Below are positions 1-8,124 of a stretch of 64,000 nt of DNA, in pieces; positions within the stretch are counted from its first letter, which is position 1, and every line of letters starts with the position of its first letter. The position numbers and the translations under genes are program-made. The stretch is taken from positions 62,001-126,000 of the forward strand of contig NZ_JADDOL010000001.1 of the NCBI RefSeq assembly GCF_016906305.1. The letters run 5' to 3'. The notes below the pieces were generated by a model. The model did no database searches, was not told the origin of the DNA, and worked only from the letters and a program-made list of their open reading frames with translations. The stretch comes from Alloalcanivorax marinus (GTDB lineage: Bacteria > Pseudomonadota > Gammaproteobacteria > Pseudomonadales > Alcanivoracaceae).

Positions 1-122
1 GCATGATCGAAGAGAACGAAGTCGGCACGCTGTCCGGGAACGACCTGGTCGGTGGCGGCCTCGGCACCTTCGCCAACGACGACGTGAAAGCCGCCAGCCT
101 GAACATGACCGTGAACTTCTAA
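1..122 (+). CDS. C-terminal end of a probable outer-membrane protein (5' partial)
   Basis: The reading frame is open from the left edge and stops at TAA 120-122, so only about 39 codons of the C-terminus are present. It ends in alternating hydrophobic/polar residues and finishes Thr-Val-Asn-Phe. A terminal Phe after a beta-strand-like pattern is the usual signature of beta-barrel outer-membrane proteins recognised by the Bam complex. A strong hairpin terminator follows at once. The family cannot be named from so short a piece; the outer-membrane call is inference. Confidence 0.5.
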   Translation, partial: MIEENEVGTLSGNDLVGGGLGTFANDDVKAASLNMTVNF

Positions 123-153
123 GTTCACCAGGCTGTCACTTTCCGACGCGGAT

Positions 154-186
154 AACGGGGCGACCAAGGTCGCCCCGTTTTCTTTT
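154..186 (+). terminator. Rho-independent terminator after the outer-membrane gene
   Basis: A perfect 12-bp stem (154-165 with 168-179) closes on a 2-base AA turn and runs into a T-rich tract (178-186). It sits 32 bases after the stop codon of the partial gene and before the next lipoprotein gene. Confidence 0.85.
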
Positions 187-292
187 GGCGATCCGTTTTT
201 GCGAAGCGTCGTACGGTACTGGACAAGGTCTCCCTTCCTTGCCCACACTCTTTTGTCCGCGCTACCGGTTCTTCTGATACGGAAACCCTTTC

Positions 293-1150
293 ATGATCAA
301 GTTCAATTCCCGCATTCTTTTGCTTTCCGGCGTCCTCGCCGCTTCCGGTCTGAGCGGCTGCGCGCTCACCGACGCGGAAGCGGAACAGGCCATGCAGGTC
401 GTCGACAGTCCCACCGCCCTGAACACGCCGCAGCCTGAATGGGACACGCCGTTCTGGGAGCGAGGCAACCGCGCCGCCCCGGCCGACGACGAGCGGCAGG
501 CCCCCAGCTTTACCCGCCGTGACGCCCCCCTGGCGAACGTGGCCATTGTCCTCGACGACGGGGTCGACGACACCCTGCCCGAGGCGCTGGTGGGCCGGGC
601 CTCGGACCACGGCATGCTGGTGTTGCCCAAGGGCCTGGTCCAGGACGCCCTCACCCATACCCCCGGTTGCGACGACCTGGCCGGCGAAGCCTGCCGCTCG
701 GCGCTGGCGGTCTACCCCGGCGCGCGCCTGGTGGTGAAAATCGACGACGCCGGTGGCGATCAGGTGGCGGTACGCGTTTGGGACACCGCCCTCAACAAGG
801 AGCTGCAAGAGCGCGTCGGCAACAACGATCAGGGCGCCGCCCGTCTGCTCGACAGCCTGGGCAGCCAGGTGGCGGCGGCCGAATGGTCGGTGCGTCCGTT
901 CGTGGGCGAAGGCAATGCGCTGTACATCGCCGCCGGTCGGGTCAACGGGCTGGCGGAAGGCACCGAACTGGAAGTGCGGGAACCCGGCCGCGCGGTGCGC
1001 ACCCCCACCGGTCAGGTGGTGGCCTGGCGGGCCGGCGAGGTGATCGGCAAGGCGCGGGTCGCCGAGTGGGTGGGCGCCACCCTGTCACGGGTGGAGCCGG
1101 TCAGTGGCACCGCGCCGACCCCCAACCACCGCCTGTCCCTGGCGCCCTGA
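293..1150 (+). CDS. Lipoprotein of unknown function, FlgT-C-like tail
   Basis: This 285-residue protein starts with a short basic segment, a hydrophobic core and a lipobox (Leu-Ser-Gly-Cys, Cys near residue 23), so it should be lipidated and exported. Residues about 60-190 contain a mixed alpha/beta segment resembling the middle domains of periplasmic FlgT/CsgG-like proteins. The last 80 residues look like the small beta-barrel 'G-x-V-N-G-L-x-x-G-T-x-L-x-V' domain seen at the C-terminus of FlgT-like proteins. No flagellar genes are near, so a flagellar role is not implied. It stands alone behind a terminator and converges on endonuclease V. The exact function is unknown. Confidence 0.8.
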   Translation: MIKFNSRILLLSGVLAASGLSGCALTDAEAEQAMQVVDSPTALNTPQPEWDTPFWERGNRAAPADDERQAPSFTRRDAPLANVAIVLDDGVDDTLPEALVGRASDHGMLVLPKGLVQDALTHTPGCDDLAGEACRSALAVYPGARLVVKIDDAGGDQVAVRVWDTALNKELQERVGNNDQGAARLLDSLGSQVAAAEWSVRPFVGEGNALYIAAGRVNGLAEGTELEVREPGRAVRTPTGQVVAWRAGEVIGKARVAEWVGATLSRVEPVSGTAPTPNHRLSLAP

Positions 1151-1154
1151 ACGG

Positions 1155-1904
1155 TCAATGCCCCGGCGTGGGCAACTGCTCCAGCCGGGCCAGCCAGCGC
1201 TGGCCCCGGTTGGAGGCCAGACCGTCCGCCCAGCGGGTGGTTTCCGGCAGCCGGTAACGGGTGGTGCAGTGCATCACCCGTTCCAGGGCCCCATCCAGAT
1301 CCATCCGATGCCCCGGTGACACGAACAGCGGCTTGAAGCCCGGCCGCGTGCGCAGCACCGCGCCGAGCACTTCACCCTCACCGCTTTTGCCGGCGGCGCT
1401 TCCCCTGCCCGCCATCAGCGGCGTCCATTCCCCGCGCCCTTCCGGCACCGGTCCGTGGCGGCCGTACAGTTTCTTCTTGGCCACCCCCACCGTGGGCAGG
1501 CCGGTGAGCACGCCCAGATGGGCGGCGATGCCGAGCCGGCGCGGATGAGCCACGCCGTGGCCGTCGCAAAGCAGCAGGTCCGGCGGCGTTCGCAATTGTT
1601 CCAGGGCCTTGAGGATCACCGGGCATTCGCGGAACGAAAGCAGGCCCGGCACGTAGGGGAAGCGTACCGGCAGGCGGGCCAGGGCATAGTCCAGCGGCTC
1701 CAGGTCCGCGTAGCGCAGCACCACGATGGCGGCGCGGGCGGTGTCGCGATTCTCGAAGCCCACGTCCACCCCGGCCACGGTCACCGGCGCCGGACCGTCC
1801 GGTTGCAGCCGCACCTGTCGCGCGGTCTCCACTTGCAGGGCCTTGGCACGGGCCGGCGTCATCGCCGCCCAGTCACGTTCCAGCTGCTCCGAGCTGAGGG
1901 TCAT
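1155..1904 (-). CDS. nfi: Endonuclease V (deoxyinosine 3'-endonuclease)
   Basis: The 249-residue protein is a full-length endonuclease V, which nicks DNA one phosphodiester bond 3' of deoxyinosine produced by adenine deamination, starting alternative excision repair. The metal-binding acidic residues are visible: Asp47 in A-G-V-D-V-G-F, Glu93 in F-R-E-C-P, and Asp114 in C-D-G-H-G. The [11 protein letters not shown] stretch that recognises the lesion and the V-A-K-K-K-L motif are also intact. The start was placed at the ATG at 1904 because AAGGAG lies 8 bases before it; the longer frame to 1958 has no such site. It is convergent with the upstream lipoprotein gene, only 4 bases away. Confidence 0.93.
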   Translation of the reverse strand: MTLSSEQLERDWAAMTPARAKALQVETARQVRLQPDGPAPVTVAGVDVGFENRDTARAAIVVLRYADLEPLDYALARLPVRFPYVPGLLSFRECPVILKALEQLRTPPDLLLCDGHGVAHPRRLGIAAHLGVLTGLPTVGVAKKKLYGRHGPVPEGRGEWTPLMAGRGSAAGKSGEGEVLGAVLRTRPGFKPLFVSPGHRMDLDGALERVMHCTTRYRLPETTRWADGLASNRGQRWLARLEQLPTPGH

Positions 1905-1997
1905 CGGCACACTCCTTTTGCCTTTGTCGGTTGCGGGGCACGGGCACCAGCCTAACACGGCGCCGCCGCCACCGTCGGTGACGGCCGTGGGCGGGCG

Positions 1998-3569
1998 TCA
2001 GGCCGGGTCCGGGTCGGCCCCGGCCGGCGCCGGGGCGGCGGACCGGACGGTGCCGGTCCACAGCGGATGGGGCGCGGCACGGCGCTGGCGGCGCACGCGC
2101 AGCCGCTCCACCAGCAGCAGGCCGGCGGCCACCGCCCACAGCGAGCCATTGACCAGCAGGATGTCCGTCTCCCGCCAGGTGGCGAAGCCTTCCCAGGCGC
2201 CCTGCACCAGCGGCGCCGCCATATAGAGCACCGCGCACAGGGTCGGCCACAGCCGGGCGGTGGCCAGCGGCGGCGCGCGGAAGGCAGCGGCCAGGGCAAT
2301 CAGCAGGGTGATGAGAAAGGCGATTTTTTCCGCCGGCGCGGTCCAGGCGGACCAGGGCGAATGGAGCATCGGTTTGCTGACCAGGAAGCTCACCGCCAGG
2401 CCGGCGACCACGCCGAAGGTGACCCCCAGGGTCAGCCGCAGCATCACGGCGGCGGCGCGGCTCGGGCCCTGGCGATCAGTGCGCCGCTCGCACCAGAGAA
2501 TGTTCCCGGAGAAGAACAGCAGGCAGCCCAGCAACGCCAGCACGAAATACAGCACCCGCACCAGCAGGCCGCCGTAATCGCCGAAGTGCAGCGAGTAGAC
2601 CGGCGTCAGGAAGGCGTCATTGAGGGTGCGGTTGCCCGGCCCGGTGGTGGTCAGCAGCGCCGCGTCGTCGCCGCGCATCACCACGTGCGCATAGTGGCCC
2701 ACGTTGCCGTGCACCGAACCGCCCACGTCCACCACCGCGTTTTCGTCGCCGTACTGCTGCAGCTCGATCCAGCCCACCTCCAGCTCCGGCAGGGTCTGCT
2801 CGGCCCGCGCCAGGTAACGGTCCACGCCGGCCATGGCCACCGCGTTGCCGCTGGCCTGCGGCGCCGGCCAGGCTTCCGTGGCGTCGGTAAAGGCACTCTG
2901 AAATTGCGGCCCGAACACCAGCCCGCTCATCACCAGCGTGAGCAGCGCCAGGCAACACATGGCGGCGCCGGTCCAGGCAAAAATCACGTGGAAGGGGTAG
3001 CTGAGCACCCCCACCAGATTGTGCAGGTTCTTCCAGTAGCGGCGCAGGTTGCCCTGGTGCTTGAGGGCGAAGAATTCCTTCCGCAGCCGCGACCAGTGGA
3101 TCACCAGGCCGCCGATCAGGGCGGCGCCGTAGAGCACCGAGACGATGCCCATCAGATGGATACCGACCTTGGGCAGCGCCAGCTCGTAATGCAGCTCGTT
3201 GACGAACTCGGACAGCCCGGAGCCCGCCACCGCCACGTTCTCACCGGCGTCGTTGAAGTCGGCGGCGTGTTCGGTGTGCCAGACCGGCTTGCCGTCCACC
3301 TGTTCCTGCCAGATGGCCGACGGATCGTCGCCGGGGATCAGGAACATCCAGTTGCCGGCCTCGGGGTGGTTGGCCAGCACCGTATCCAGCAGGGCCTGCA
3401 TGTTGGCGTCCGGCGCCCCGGCTTCGTGGGCCGGCTCCTGCCAGTGGTGGAGCTCATGGTGGAACATGTTCAGGGCGCCGGCGAAGAACGCCACGAACAG
3501 CGCCAGCCCGGCGAGGATGCCCACCCAGGCGTGCAGATCAATGTGTCGCTTCAGGGTCGCGGCGCGCAT
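1998..3569 (-). CDS. PepSY-associated membrane protein, probable iron/siderophore reductase
   Basis: This 523-residue inner-membrane protein belongs to the PepSY_TM family (PiuB/FpvG-like), whose characterised members support ferric-siderophore reduction in the periplasm or at the inner membrane. An N-terminal helix with the His-rich F-H-H-E-L-H-H-W motif is followed by a periplasmic PepSY region, several transmembrane helices around residues 140-215 and 340-370, and three more helices at the C-terminus. Conserved His residues flanking the helices suggest haem or iron ligation. The ATG overlaps the preceding TGA by one base (TGATG), so it is translationally coupled to the DUF3649 gene. A Fur box lies before the operon. 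The ORF can be read further upstream, but that part only overlaps the real neighbours. Confidence 0.85.
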   Translation of the reverse strand: MRAATLKRHIDLHAWVGILAGLALFVAFFAGALNMFHHELHHWQEPAHEAGAPDANMQALLDTVLANHPEAGNWMFLIPGDDPSAIWQEQVDGKPVWHTEHAADFNDAGENVAVAGSGLSEFVNELHYELALPKVGIHLMGIVSVLYGAALIGGLVIHWSRLRKEFFALKHQGNLRRYWKNLHNLVGVLSYPFHVIFAWTGAAMCCLALLTLVMSGLVFGPQFQSAFTDATEAWPAPQASGNAVAMAGVDRYLARAEQTLPELEVGWIELQQYGDENAVVDVGGSVHGNVGHYAHVVMRGDDAALLTTTGPGNRTLNDAFLTPVYSLHFGDYGGLLVRVLYFVLALLGCLLFFSGNILWCERRTDRQGPSRAAAVMLRLTLGVTFGVVAGLAVSFLVSKPMLHSPWSAWTAPAEKIAFLITLLIALAAAFRAPPLATARLWPTLCAVLYMAAPLVQGAWEGFATWRETDILLVNGSLWAVAAGLLLVERLRVRRQRRAAPHPLWTGTVRSAAPAPAGADPDPA

Positions 3570-3823
3570 CAGGCTCCCCCGTACAGTGGGGTGGTTTGCA
3601 GCAGCAGCCAGGCCAGGCCGTTGGCCGCCAGCAGGCCGGCGCCGAGCCGCCAGGGCCGCCGTGCCAGGCCCGCCAGCACGATCACCGCCGCCCAGATCAC
3701 CAGCGACAGCAGCATCAACGGCACCAGCCACTGGCGCCAGTCCACCGGCACCGCCGCGGCCAGCAGGCCGCACAGCATCATCGCCAGGGGCAGCCCCAGC
3801 ACGGTGCCCAGCAGCCCTCTCAC
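3569..3823 (-). CDS. Small membrane protein, DUF3649-like
   Basis: An 84-residue protein consisting almost entirely of three hydrophobic helices. I chose the GTG at 3823 because it forms a GTGA overlap with the stop of the preceding gene, and the stop itself overlaps the ATG of the PepSY gene; the longer frame to 3922 runs through the upstream gene. In pseudomonads small DUF3649 and DUF3325 proteins flank PepSY_TM reductases near siderophore receptors; this gene matches that position and size. It probably assembles with the PepSY protein in the inner membrane. The family call rests on size, topology and context more than on diagnostic residues. Confidence 0.7.
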   Translation of the reverse strand: MRGLLGTVLGLPLAMMLCGLLAAAVPVDWRQWLVPLMLLSLVIWAAVIVLAGLARRPWRLGAGLLAANGLAWLLLQTTPLYGGA

Positions 3824-4110
3824 GACCGGCCTCCGGCACCCTGGCGACGCCCGGGCCGGTAGCCGTCGACCCAGTGACCGACGATCAGTGTCGGCACCAG
3901 GGCACCCAGGGCGAACACCCACATCGCGGTAAACAGCCCGACCCCGGTGCCCAGCAGCCAGGCCCAGCCGGCGGCGGCGCCGGCCACCAGGACCCAGCCG
4001 GCCAGGCGGGCGGCCGGCGGCAGCGCACGACGCAGCAGCCGTTGCTGACGATCAGAGAGGTACAACAGGAAGCAGCCGGCAAGCTGCACCGCGAACAACA
4101 GAAAAGGCAT
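3820..4110 (-). CDS. DUF3325-like inner-membrane protein, first gene of an iron-regulated operon
   Basis: A 96-residue protein with three predicted membrane helices. Start ATG at 4110 was preferred to the frame start at 4176 because the extra residues are charged, non-hydrophobic and overlap the Fur box. The pattern (helix, S-D-R-Q-Q-R-L-L loop, A-A-R-L-A-G-W helix, W-V-F-A-L helix) fits DUF3325 proteins, which accompany PepSY-type reductases in siderophore loci. It overlaps the next gene by 4 bases. Function is unknown beyond the association with iron. Confidence 0.72.
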   Translation of the reverse strand: MPFLLFAVQLAGCFLLYLSDRQQRLLRRALPPAARLAGWVLVAGAAAGWAWLLGTGVGLFTAMWVFALGALVPTLIVGHWVDGYRPGRRQGAGGRS

Positions 4111-4132
4111 GATGGCGCGCACATAACGAGAT

Positions 4133-4147
4133 TGACAACGATTCGCA
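4133..4147. promoter_or_regulatory. Probable Fur box upstream of the DUF3325-DUF3649-PepSY operon
   Basis: Read on the minus strand the site is TGCGAAT-C-GTTGTCA, which matches 10 of 14 positions of the 7-1-7 Fur consensus TGATAAT-N-ATTATCA. It lies 22 bases upstream of the start of the first gene of an operon whose family is iron-associated, so Fur repression under iron sufficiency is the natural reading. Confidence 0.65.
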
Positions 4148-4191
4148 TTTATACGCGCCCGGCCGGGCCCGGTCAATGCGGGGCGCCGTGC

Positions 4192-4767
4192 TCAGACGTC
4201 GTCGCGCAGGGTGGCCAGTTGGGCCTGGGCGGCGGCCACGCCCTCCGCCGCCAGCCGGTCCGGATCCAGATGCTCCCGGTCCGGGACCCAGACATCGGCG
4301 AACAGGGCGGCGTCGGCCACCGCCATTTCGGCGCTGAGCAGAGGCAATTGATGCAGGTGACCGCGCAGACCGCCGGCCCGGGAGACCGCCTCCAGCCAGC
4401 CGGCGGGCCGCCGGTGCAGACGTACCCCGGGCAGCGAGCAACCGTCCACCGACTCCGCCACCGCGCAATGCAGCAGGGCGTCGCGCTGCCGGCTGACGCC
4501 CTGGCGCCACAGCGCCGAGCCGCCCACCACCACCACCGACGGGAAAGTACGCGCCAGCGCCAGGCACAGTTGCGCTTCGTCCGGGGGCTCGGCGCCATTA
4601 AGACGGATGAACACCGGCCGGGGCGGGGCCACCTGGCGCACCTGGCCGCTCTCCAGCCAGCGGCCGGCCAGTTCCATGGCGGCCTGTTCGTCACCGTTCA
4701 ATTGCTGCTTGAGGTCCGCCAGGGTAAAGACGGGGGGAAGCGGGGCGTGCCCGGGGGGAGCGTTCAT
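4192..4767 (-). CDS. AbiEi antitoxin-like winged-helix protein, no toxin partner
   Basis: A 191-residue soluble protein. Residues about 14-55 look like a winged helix ending in a P-R-P-V-F-I-R-L wing, and residues 70-190 contain an A-L-F-x-D-V-W-like tail and a V-V-V-V-G-G-S-A-L-W-R-Q-G segment reminiscent of the C-terminal domain of AbiEi-type transcriptional antitoxins. The AbiEii nucleotidyltransferase toxin normally encoded next to it is absent; instead the neighbour, overlapping by 4 bases, is a protein of unknown family. Assignment is by fold-level resemblance only and could be wrong. Confidence 0.5.
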   Translation of the reverse strand: MNAPPGHAPLPPVFTLADLKQQLNGDEQAAMELAGRWLESGQVRQVAPPRPVFIRLNGAEPPDEAQLCLALARTFPSVVVVGGSALWRQGVSRQRDALLHCAVAESVDGCSLPGVRLHRRPAGWLEAVSRAGGLRGHLHQLPLLSAEMAVADAALFADVWVPDREHLDPDRLAAEGVAAAQAQLATLRDDV

Positions 4768-5366
4768 GGATCCAGAACCCCGGTGCGTGGTTCGCCGAGT
4801 CCCAGCCAGCCGCGTACCCGCACCACCCGGCTCAGCACCCAGCAGATCACCGCCACGCGGCCGGCATCGGCGGCCAGCAGGCGGCGCTCCTGCTGAAGAC
4901 GATCCACGCAGCCCTGCAGGCGCTGGCGGGTGGCCAGCAGGTCGTCGGCCAGCGGTCCGCGCGCCAGACCCAGGGTCAGCAGGCGGCCCTGGTAATCCTC
5001 CAACTGCGCGGCCAGGGCGCGGTCCACCACACTGAACGCACTGAGCCGCCGCACGCCGGCACCCCGTGGCCGGCGGCGCCCGGGGCGGGCGTGCCGTTCA
5101 CCGCCGAACCAGATGCCCAGGCGCCGCAGAGCGCGCCACCACAGCGGGCGCCGGGCGGCGCCGCGCAGGTAATGGCTCCAGGCGCGCAGCCGGGCGATGT
5201 CGTGGCGCAGCTCGCGGATGCGCTGGTGCCGGGCACGGCCCGGCGAGCCGGCGCCAGCGCGGTATACGGTCAGGTACTCGGTGAGCGCCACGATGCGATT
5301 GTCCACCGCCTCCAGGGCCAGCCGCGACGGCACTTCCGGGCCTGTCCACTTCGCCTGCGAACCCAT
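4764..5366 (-). CDS. Hypothetical helical protein coupled to the AbiEi-like gene
   Basis: A 200-residue protein that I do not recognise. It is rich in Arg and Leu, with helical stretches at about residues 14-70 and 105-165, a basic Gly/Arg/Pro-rich linker around 85-105 (P-G-R-R-R-P-R-G-A-G) and a single hydrophobic stretch near residues 170-185 that could be a membrane anchor. It precedes the AbiEi-like gene and overlaps it by 4 bases, so both are made from one transcript. No catalytic motif is evident. Confidence 0.7.
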   Translation of the reverse strand: MGSQAKWTGPEVPSRLALEAVDNRIVALTEYLTVYRAGAGSPGRARHQRIRELRHDIARLRAWSHYLRGAARRPLWWRALRRLGIWFGGERHARPGRRRPRGAGVRRLSAFSVVDRALAAQLEDYQGRLLTLGLARGPLADDLLATRQRLQGCVDRLQQERRLLAADAGRVAVICWVLSRVVRVRGWLGLGEPRTGVLDP

Positions 5367-5713
5367 CGAACGACTCCTTCATTCATTGCCTCGGCGGGTC
5401 GGGCGGGTGCCGCCGGCTCGGACCTTCTACTCTAGCCAGCCACCGGGCCGGGCCCAAAGAGGCAATGCGTCAAATTTGAGTGAACGGATGTAGTGGAATG
5501 TATCAGCCGTCCGGGCCGGGGAAAGCCTGGTCTCGGGCCGCGCAACAAAAAGGCCGCCGGGCGTGTCACCCCCGGCGGCCTTTTCCAATCGTCCCTGATT
5601 CGCTCGTCGTTCCATGACGAGAGTCCTTCAACCGGTCCTGCCGACGTCATTCCTTAACGAGGAATCGCGTTCGGCGAACCGCCTTCCCTGGCGGTCGGAT
5701 AGAGCGTCAACCG
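5367..5713. other. Intergenic region of 347 bases with a terminator
   Basis: No convincing gene is seen. The segment contains the terminator at 5546-5584, a short hairpin (CTCGTC/GACGAG, about 5605-5620) and another (ACCGCC/GGCGGT, about 5680-5697), all on the 3' side of the small lipoprotein gene. The part next to 5366 should carry the promoter of the two-gene operon, but no clear -35/-10 pair was found. Confidence 0.5.
5546..5584 (-). terminator. Rho-independent terminator of the small lipoprotein gene
   Basis: The two arms AGGCCGCCGGG and CCCGGCGGCCT form an 11-bp stem, with A-rich and T-rich flanks on either side; on the minus strand the stem is followed by TTTTTG. The run of T on both strands means it could work in both directions. 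Confidence 0.8.
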
Positions 5714-5953
5714 TTACTGGTTGTTGTCACCGTCCACGGCTTCGCCCATTTCCTTACCGGCGTCCTTGGTGTCTTCCCAGGCGTCATCCACGTTTTCGCC
5801 CGCTTCTTCCATGGGTCCCTGGCCGGTGACTTCGTCGACGGCTTCATCCGCCTTCTCACCGGCTTTTTCCATCGGTCCTTGCTGATCACAGCCTGCCAGG
5901 CCAAGCATGGCGCCAAACAGAAGTACCACAAGTCCTTTGCTGAACGTACGCAT
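5714..5953 (-). CDS. Small acidic lipoprotein with an internal duplication
   Basis: A 79-residue protein with a clear signal and lipobox (Leu-Ala-Gly-Cys, Cys about residue 22). The mature part is strongly acidic and contains two related units beginning Q-G-P-M-E-K-A-G-E and Q-G-P-M-E-E-A-G-E, each followed by a D/E/A-rich helix, an entericidin-like or Lpp-like amphipathic pattern. The ATG at 5953 was chosen because GAGGAG ends 5 bases upstream; an in-frame GTG two codons earlier would overlap that site. Small lipoproteins of this kind are usually envelope stress or structural proteins, but the exact role here is unknown. Confidence 0.82.
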   Translation of the reverse strand: MRTFSKGLVVLLFGAMLGLAGCDQQGPMEKAGEKADEAVDEVTGQGPMEEAGENVDDAWEDTKDAGKEMGEAVDGDNNQ

Positions 5954-6161
5954 AGTCACTCCTCGACGTGTCGTGAACGTTGGAGTGAAATCTATCGTCG
6001 TCGGCGCCGCCTGACCAGAGTGGGGCCTTTTGATTTTCCTCTATTTTACGAACCCCATCGGTGCACGGCGGCGACCTTTGCCGCCGGATTTCCCCATCGG
6101 TTAGTGGATAGGTGTTCGCGCCCGGACTTGCTATGATCGGGTGAAAAAACAAGGAGCGGCC

Positions 6162-7250
6162 GTGAAAACAATCAGCCGGACATCGGGGGGCCTGGCCCGT
6201 TTGCTCACTCTGCTGGGCGGGGAAATCACCGATACCGTGCAGGAAATGCACGGCGCCATCGCCCATCCGCTTGATCGGGGCCGGCTGCCCGCCGCCCTGG
6301 TCTACGACGTGATCCGCTATGGCTTCCGCCAGGCCGGCAACGCCGTCCATCTGGCCCAGCAGGCCCTGCGCGACGAGCCGGCACCGGCGGAGCATGCGGA
6401 TTTGCAGAGCATCGTCAACGGCGTGTTCGGCCAGCTGCTGGCCGCCCGCGACAGCCACTACGCGCTGCCCATGACCCTGCTGCCCGGACCGCCGTCCCTG
6501 GAACGGGGCACCCTGGTGCTGATGGTGCACGGCCTGTGCCTCAACGAGACCTGCTGGGACAACCCGGCCGCCGAGGCTTTCCGCCGCTGGGCGGGGCCGG
6601 CGCTGGACGCCCACACCCGCACGCTGCGCTACAATACCGGCCTGCACATTTCCGAGAACGGCCGCGACCTGGCCGACCTGCTGGCCGCCACCGCCCTCCC
6701 CGAGCGGGTGGTGCTGGTGGGCCACAGCATGGGCGGCCTGGTGGCCCGCAGCGCCCTGCACCAGGGCCGTGCCCGCGGTGACGCCTGGGTGGACCGGGTC
6801 AGCCATCTGGCCTGTCTGGGGTCGCCCCACCAGGGCGCCATGCTGGAGCGCCTGGGCAACCAGGCCAACCGGCTGCTGGGGCTGACGCCCTACTCCCGGC
6901 CGCTGATGCGGCTGGGCAACCTGCGCTCCGACGGCATTCGCGACCTGCGCTTCGGCTATGTGATCGAGGACCAGTGGCGGGACCGGCCCCTGGACGAAGC
7001 GCGCCCCAGCCTCAAGGTGCCGCTGGACGACCGGGTGCGACAACTGTTCCTGGCCGGCAGTCTCAGCGACGAGGGCAGCGGCGCCCCGGTGGGCGACTGG
7101 CTGGTGCGGGTGGACAGCGCCCTGGCCGAACGGCTTTATCCGGACGCCGCCAACCTGAGCCGGCGACTGCTGTACCGGCTCGGCCACATGGCCATGCTGG
7201 AGGACTCGCGGACCTACGACTGCCTCAAGGAGTGGCTGCTCGCCCGATGA
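6162..7250 (+). CDS. Alpha/beta hydrolase, PGAP1/lipase-like
   Basis: A 362-residue serine hydrolase. The oxyanion region V-H-G-L-C-L-N-E (about residue 123) and the nucleophile elbow G-H-S-M-G-G (about residues 187-192) are intact; the Asp and His of the triad probably lie in the V-D-S-A-L segment and the final L-G-H-M-A-M-L-E segment. About 110 residues of helical N-terminus precede the fold. No signal peptide is evident, so it is probably cytoplasmic, acting on a lipid ester or similar substrate. I placed the start at the GTG at 6162, 5 bases after AAGGAG; an upstream GTG at 6141 lacks a ribosome site. It overlaps the following methyltransferase gene by 4 bases. Confidence 0.85.
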   Translation: MKTISRTSGGLARLLTLLGGEITDTVQEMHGAIAHPLDRGRLPAALVYDVIRYGFRQAGNAVHLAQQALRDEPAPAEHADLQSIVNGVFGQLLAARDSHYALPMTLLPGPPSLERGTLVLMVHGLCLNETCWDNPAAEAFRRWAGPALDAHTRTLRYNTGLHISENGRDLADLLAATALPERVVLVGHSMGGLVARSALHQGRARGDAWVDRVSHLACLGSPHQGAMLERLGNQANRLLGLTPYSRPLMRLGNLRSDGIRDLRFGYVIEDQWRDRPLDEARPSLKVPLDDRVRQLFLAGSLSDEGSGAPVGDWLVRVDSALAERLYPDAANLSRRLLYRLGHMAMLEDSRTYDCLKEWLLAR

Positions 7251-7882
7251 CTGTTTGCTGTTTGTGCGGCCACGCCGGCGTGACCCTGTTCGCCACCGTG
7301 GAGGGGCGGCGCTATCTGCGCTGCCCGCAATGCCGGCTGACCTTTCTCAGCCGCCCGCAATTGCCCGCCCTGGACGAGGAAAAGCGCCAGTACGACCTGC
7401 ACGAGAATGACCCGGACGACCCGGGCTACCGGCGTTTTCTGGACCAGTTGGCCGCCCCGCTGAAGGCCAGGCTGGCGAGCGGCGCGCGGGGGCTGGATTT
7501 CGGTTGCGGCCCGGGCCCGGCGCTGGCCCGCATGATGGAGGAAGACGGCTTTCCCATGCGTCTGTGGGACCCGATCTACGCCGCCGACGAGGACGTCCTG
7601 GCGGGGCGCTACGATTTCGTCACCTGCACGGAGGTGCTGGAGCATCTGCACCAGCCGGAGCGCGAGTGGGCGCGCTTTCAGTCACTGGTGGCCCCCGGAG
7701 GCTGGCTGGCGGTGATGACCCGGTTTCTGACCGACGACGGGCACTTTCCCCGCTGGCACTATCGCCGCGACCCCACCCATGTGTGCTTCTGGCAGCCGCA
7801 CACCTTCCATTGGCTGGCCCGGCGCGACGGCTGGCAGGTGGTGTTACTGGATAATCCGGTGGCGCTGCTGCGACGGCTTTAA
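7247..7882 (+). CDS. Class I SAM-dependent methyltransferase with N-terminal zinc ribbon
   Basis: A 211-residue protein. Two Cys pairs near the N-terminus (C-C-L-C-G-H-A-G and C-P-Q-C) form a probable zinc ribbon. The SAM-binding motif L-D-F-G-C-G-P-G-P follows at about residues 83-91, then F-V-T-C-T-E-V-L-E-H-L (about 124-134), typical of Methyltransf_11/23 proteins. The ATG overlaps the stop of the hydrolase (ATGA), implying coupled translation and perhaps a shared lipid or metabolite substrate. The substrate cannot be told from sequence. Confidence 0.88.
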   Translation: MTVCCLCGHAGVTLFATVEGRRYLRCPQCRLTFLSRPQLPALDEEKRQYDLHENDPDDPGYRRFLDQLAAPLKARLASGARGLDFGCGPGPALARMMEEDGFPMRLWDPIYAADEDVLAGRYDFVTCTEVLEHLHQPEREWARFQSLVAPGGWLAVMTRFLTDDGHFPRWHYRRDPTHVCFWQPHTFHWLARRDGWQVVLLDNPVALLRRL

Positions 7883-7914
7883 GGTTTGACCCCTCGTCCG
7901 TGTCGGCCACCCGC

Positions 7915-8016
7915 TCACGCCGCCACCAGCAGCGCGACCGCCACCGCCAGCAGTGCCAGGGGAATCACGATCAATAAGCCGCGCAGCATGCGGCCTAACC
8001 AATAGGCGCAGTCCAT
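7915..8016 (-). CDS. Possible 33-residue single-helix membrane peptide
   Basis: The minus strand holds an ATG-TGA frame encoding M-D-C-A-Y-W-L-G-R-M-L-R-G-L followed by about 19 hydrophobic residues (I-V-I-P-L-A-L-L-A-V-A-V-A-L-L-V-A-A). The Arg-flanked N-terminus and one long helix resemble known small membrane proteins. No good ribosome-binding site is seen, and in GC-rich DNA such frames arise by chance, so support is weak. Confidence 0.25.
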   Translation of the reverse strand: MDCAYWLGRMLRGLLIVIPLALLAVAVALLVAA

Positions 8017-8124
8017 CGTCAACAAGGGTCCGTTGTCAGTTCAGCGTCCCCTCACTGTAGACCGGTCTTCACGCGTTCTTCATGAGCCGAACGGCGTAAA
8101 AAACGGCCTATTTTGTCAACCGGA

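Noticed and set aside
2067-3932. 621-codon plus-strand frame opposite the PepSY operon
   Set aside because: His/Gln-rich composition and no recognisable domain; the opposite strand has coupled membrane protein genes.
5600-5700. Two small hairpins downstream of the small lipoprotein gene, considered as a second terminator
   Set aside because: Neither stem is followed by a run of T on either strand; the terminator at 5546-5584 is sufficient.
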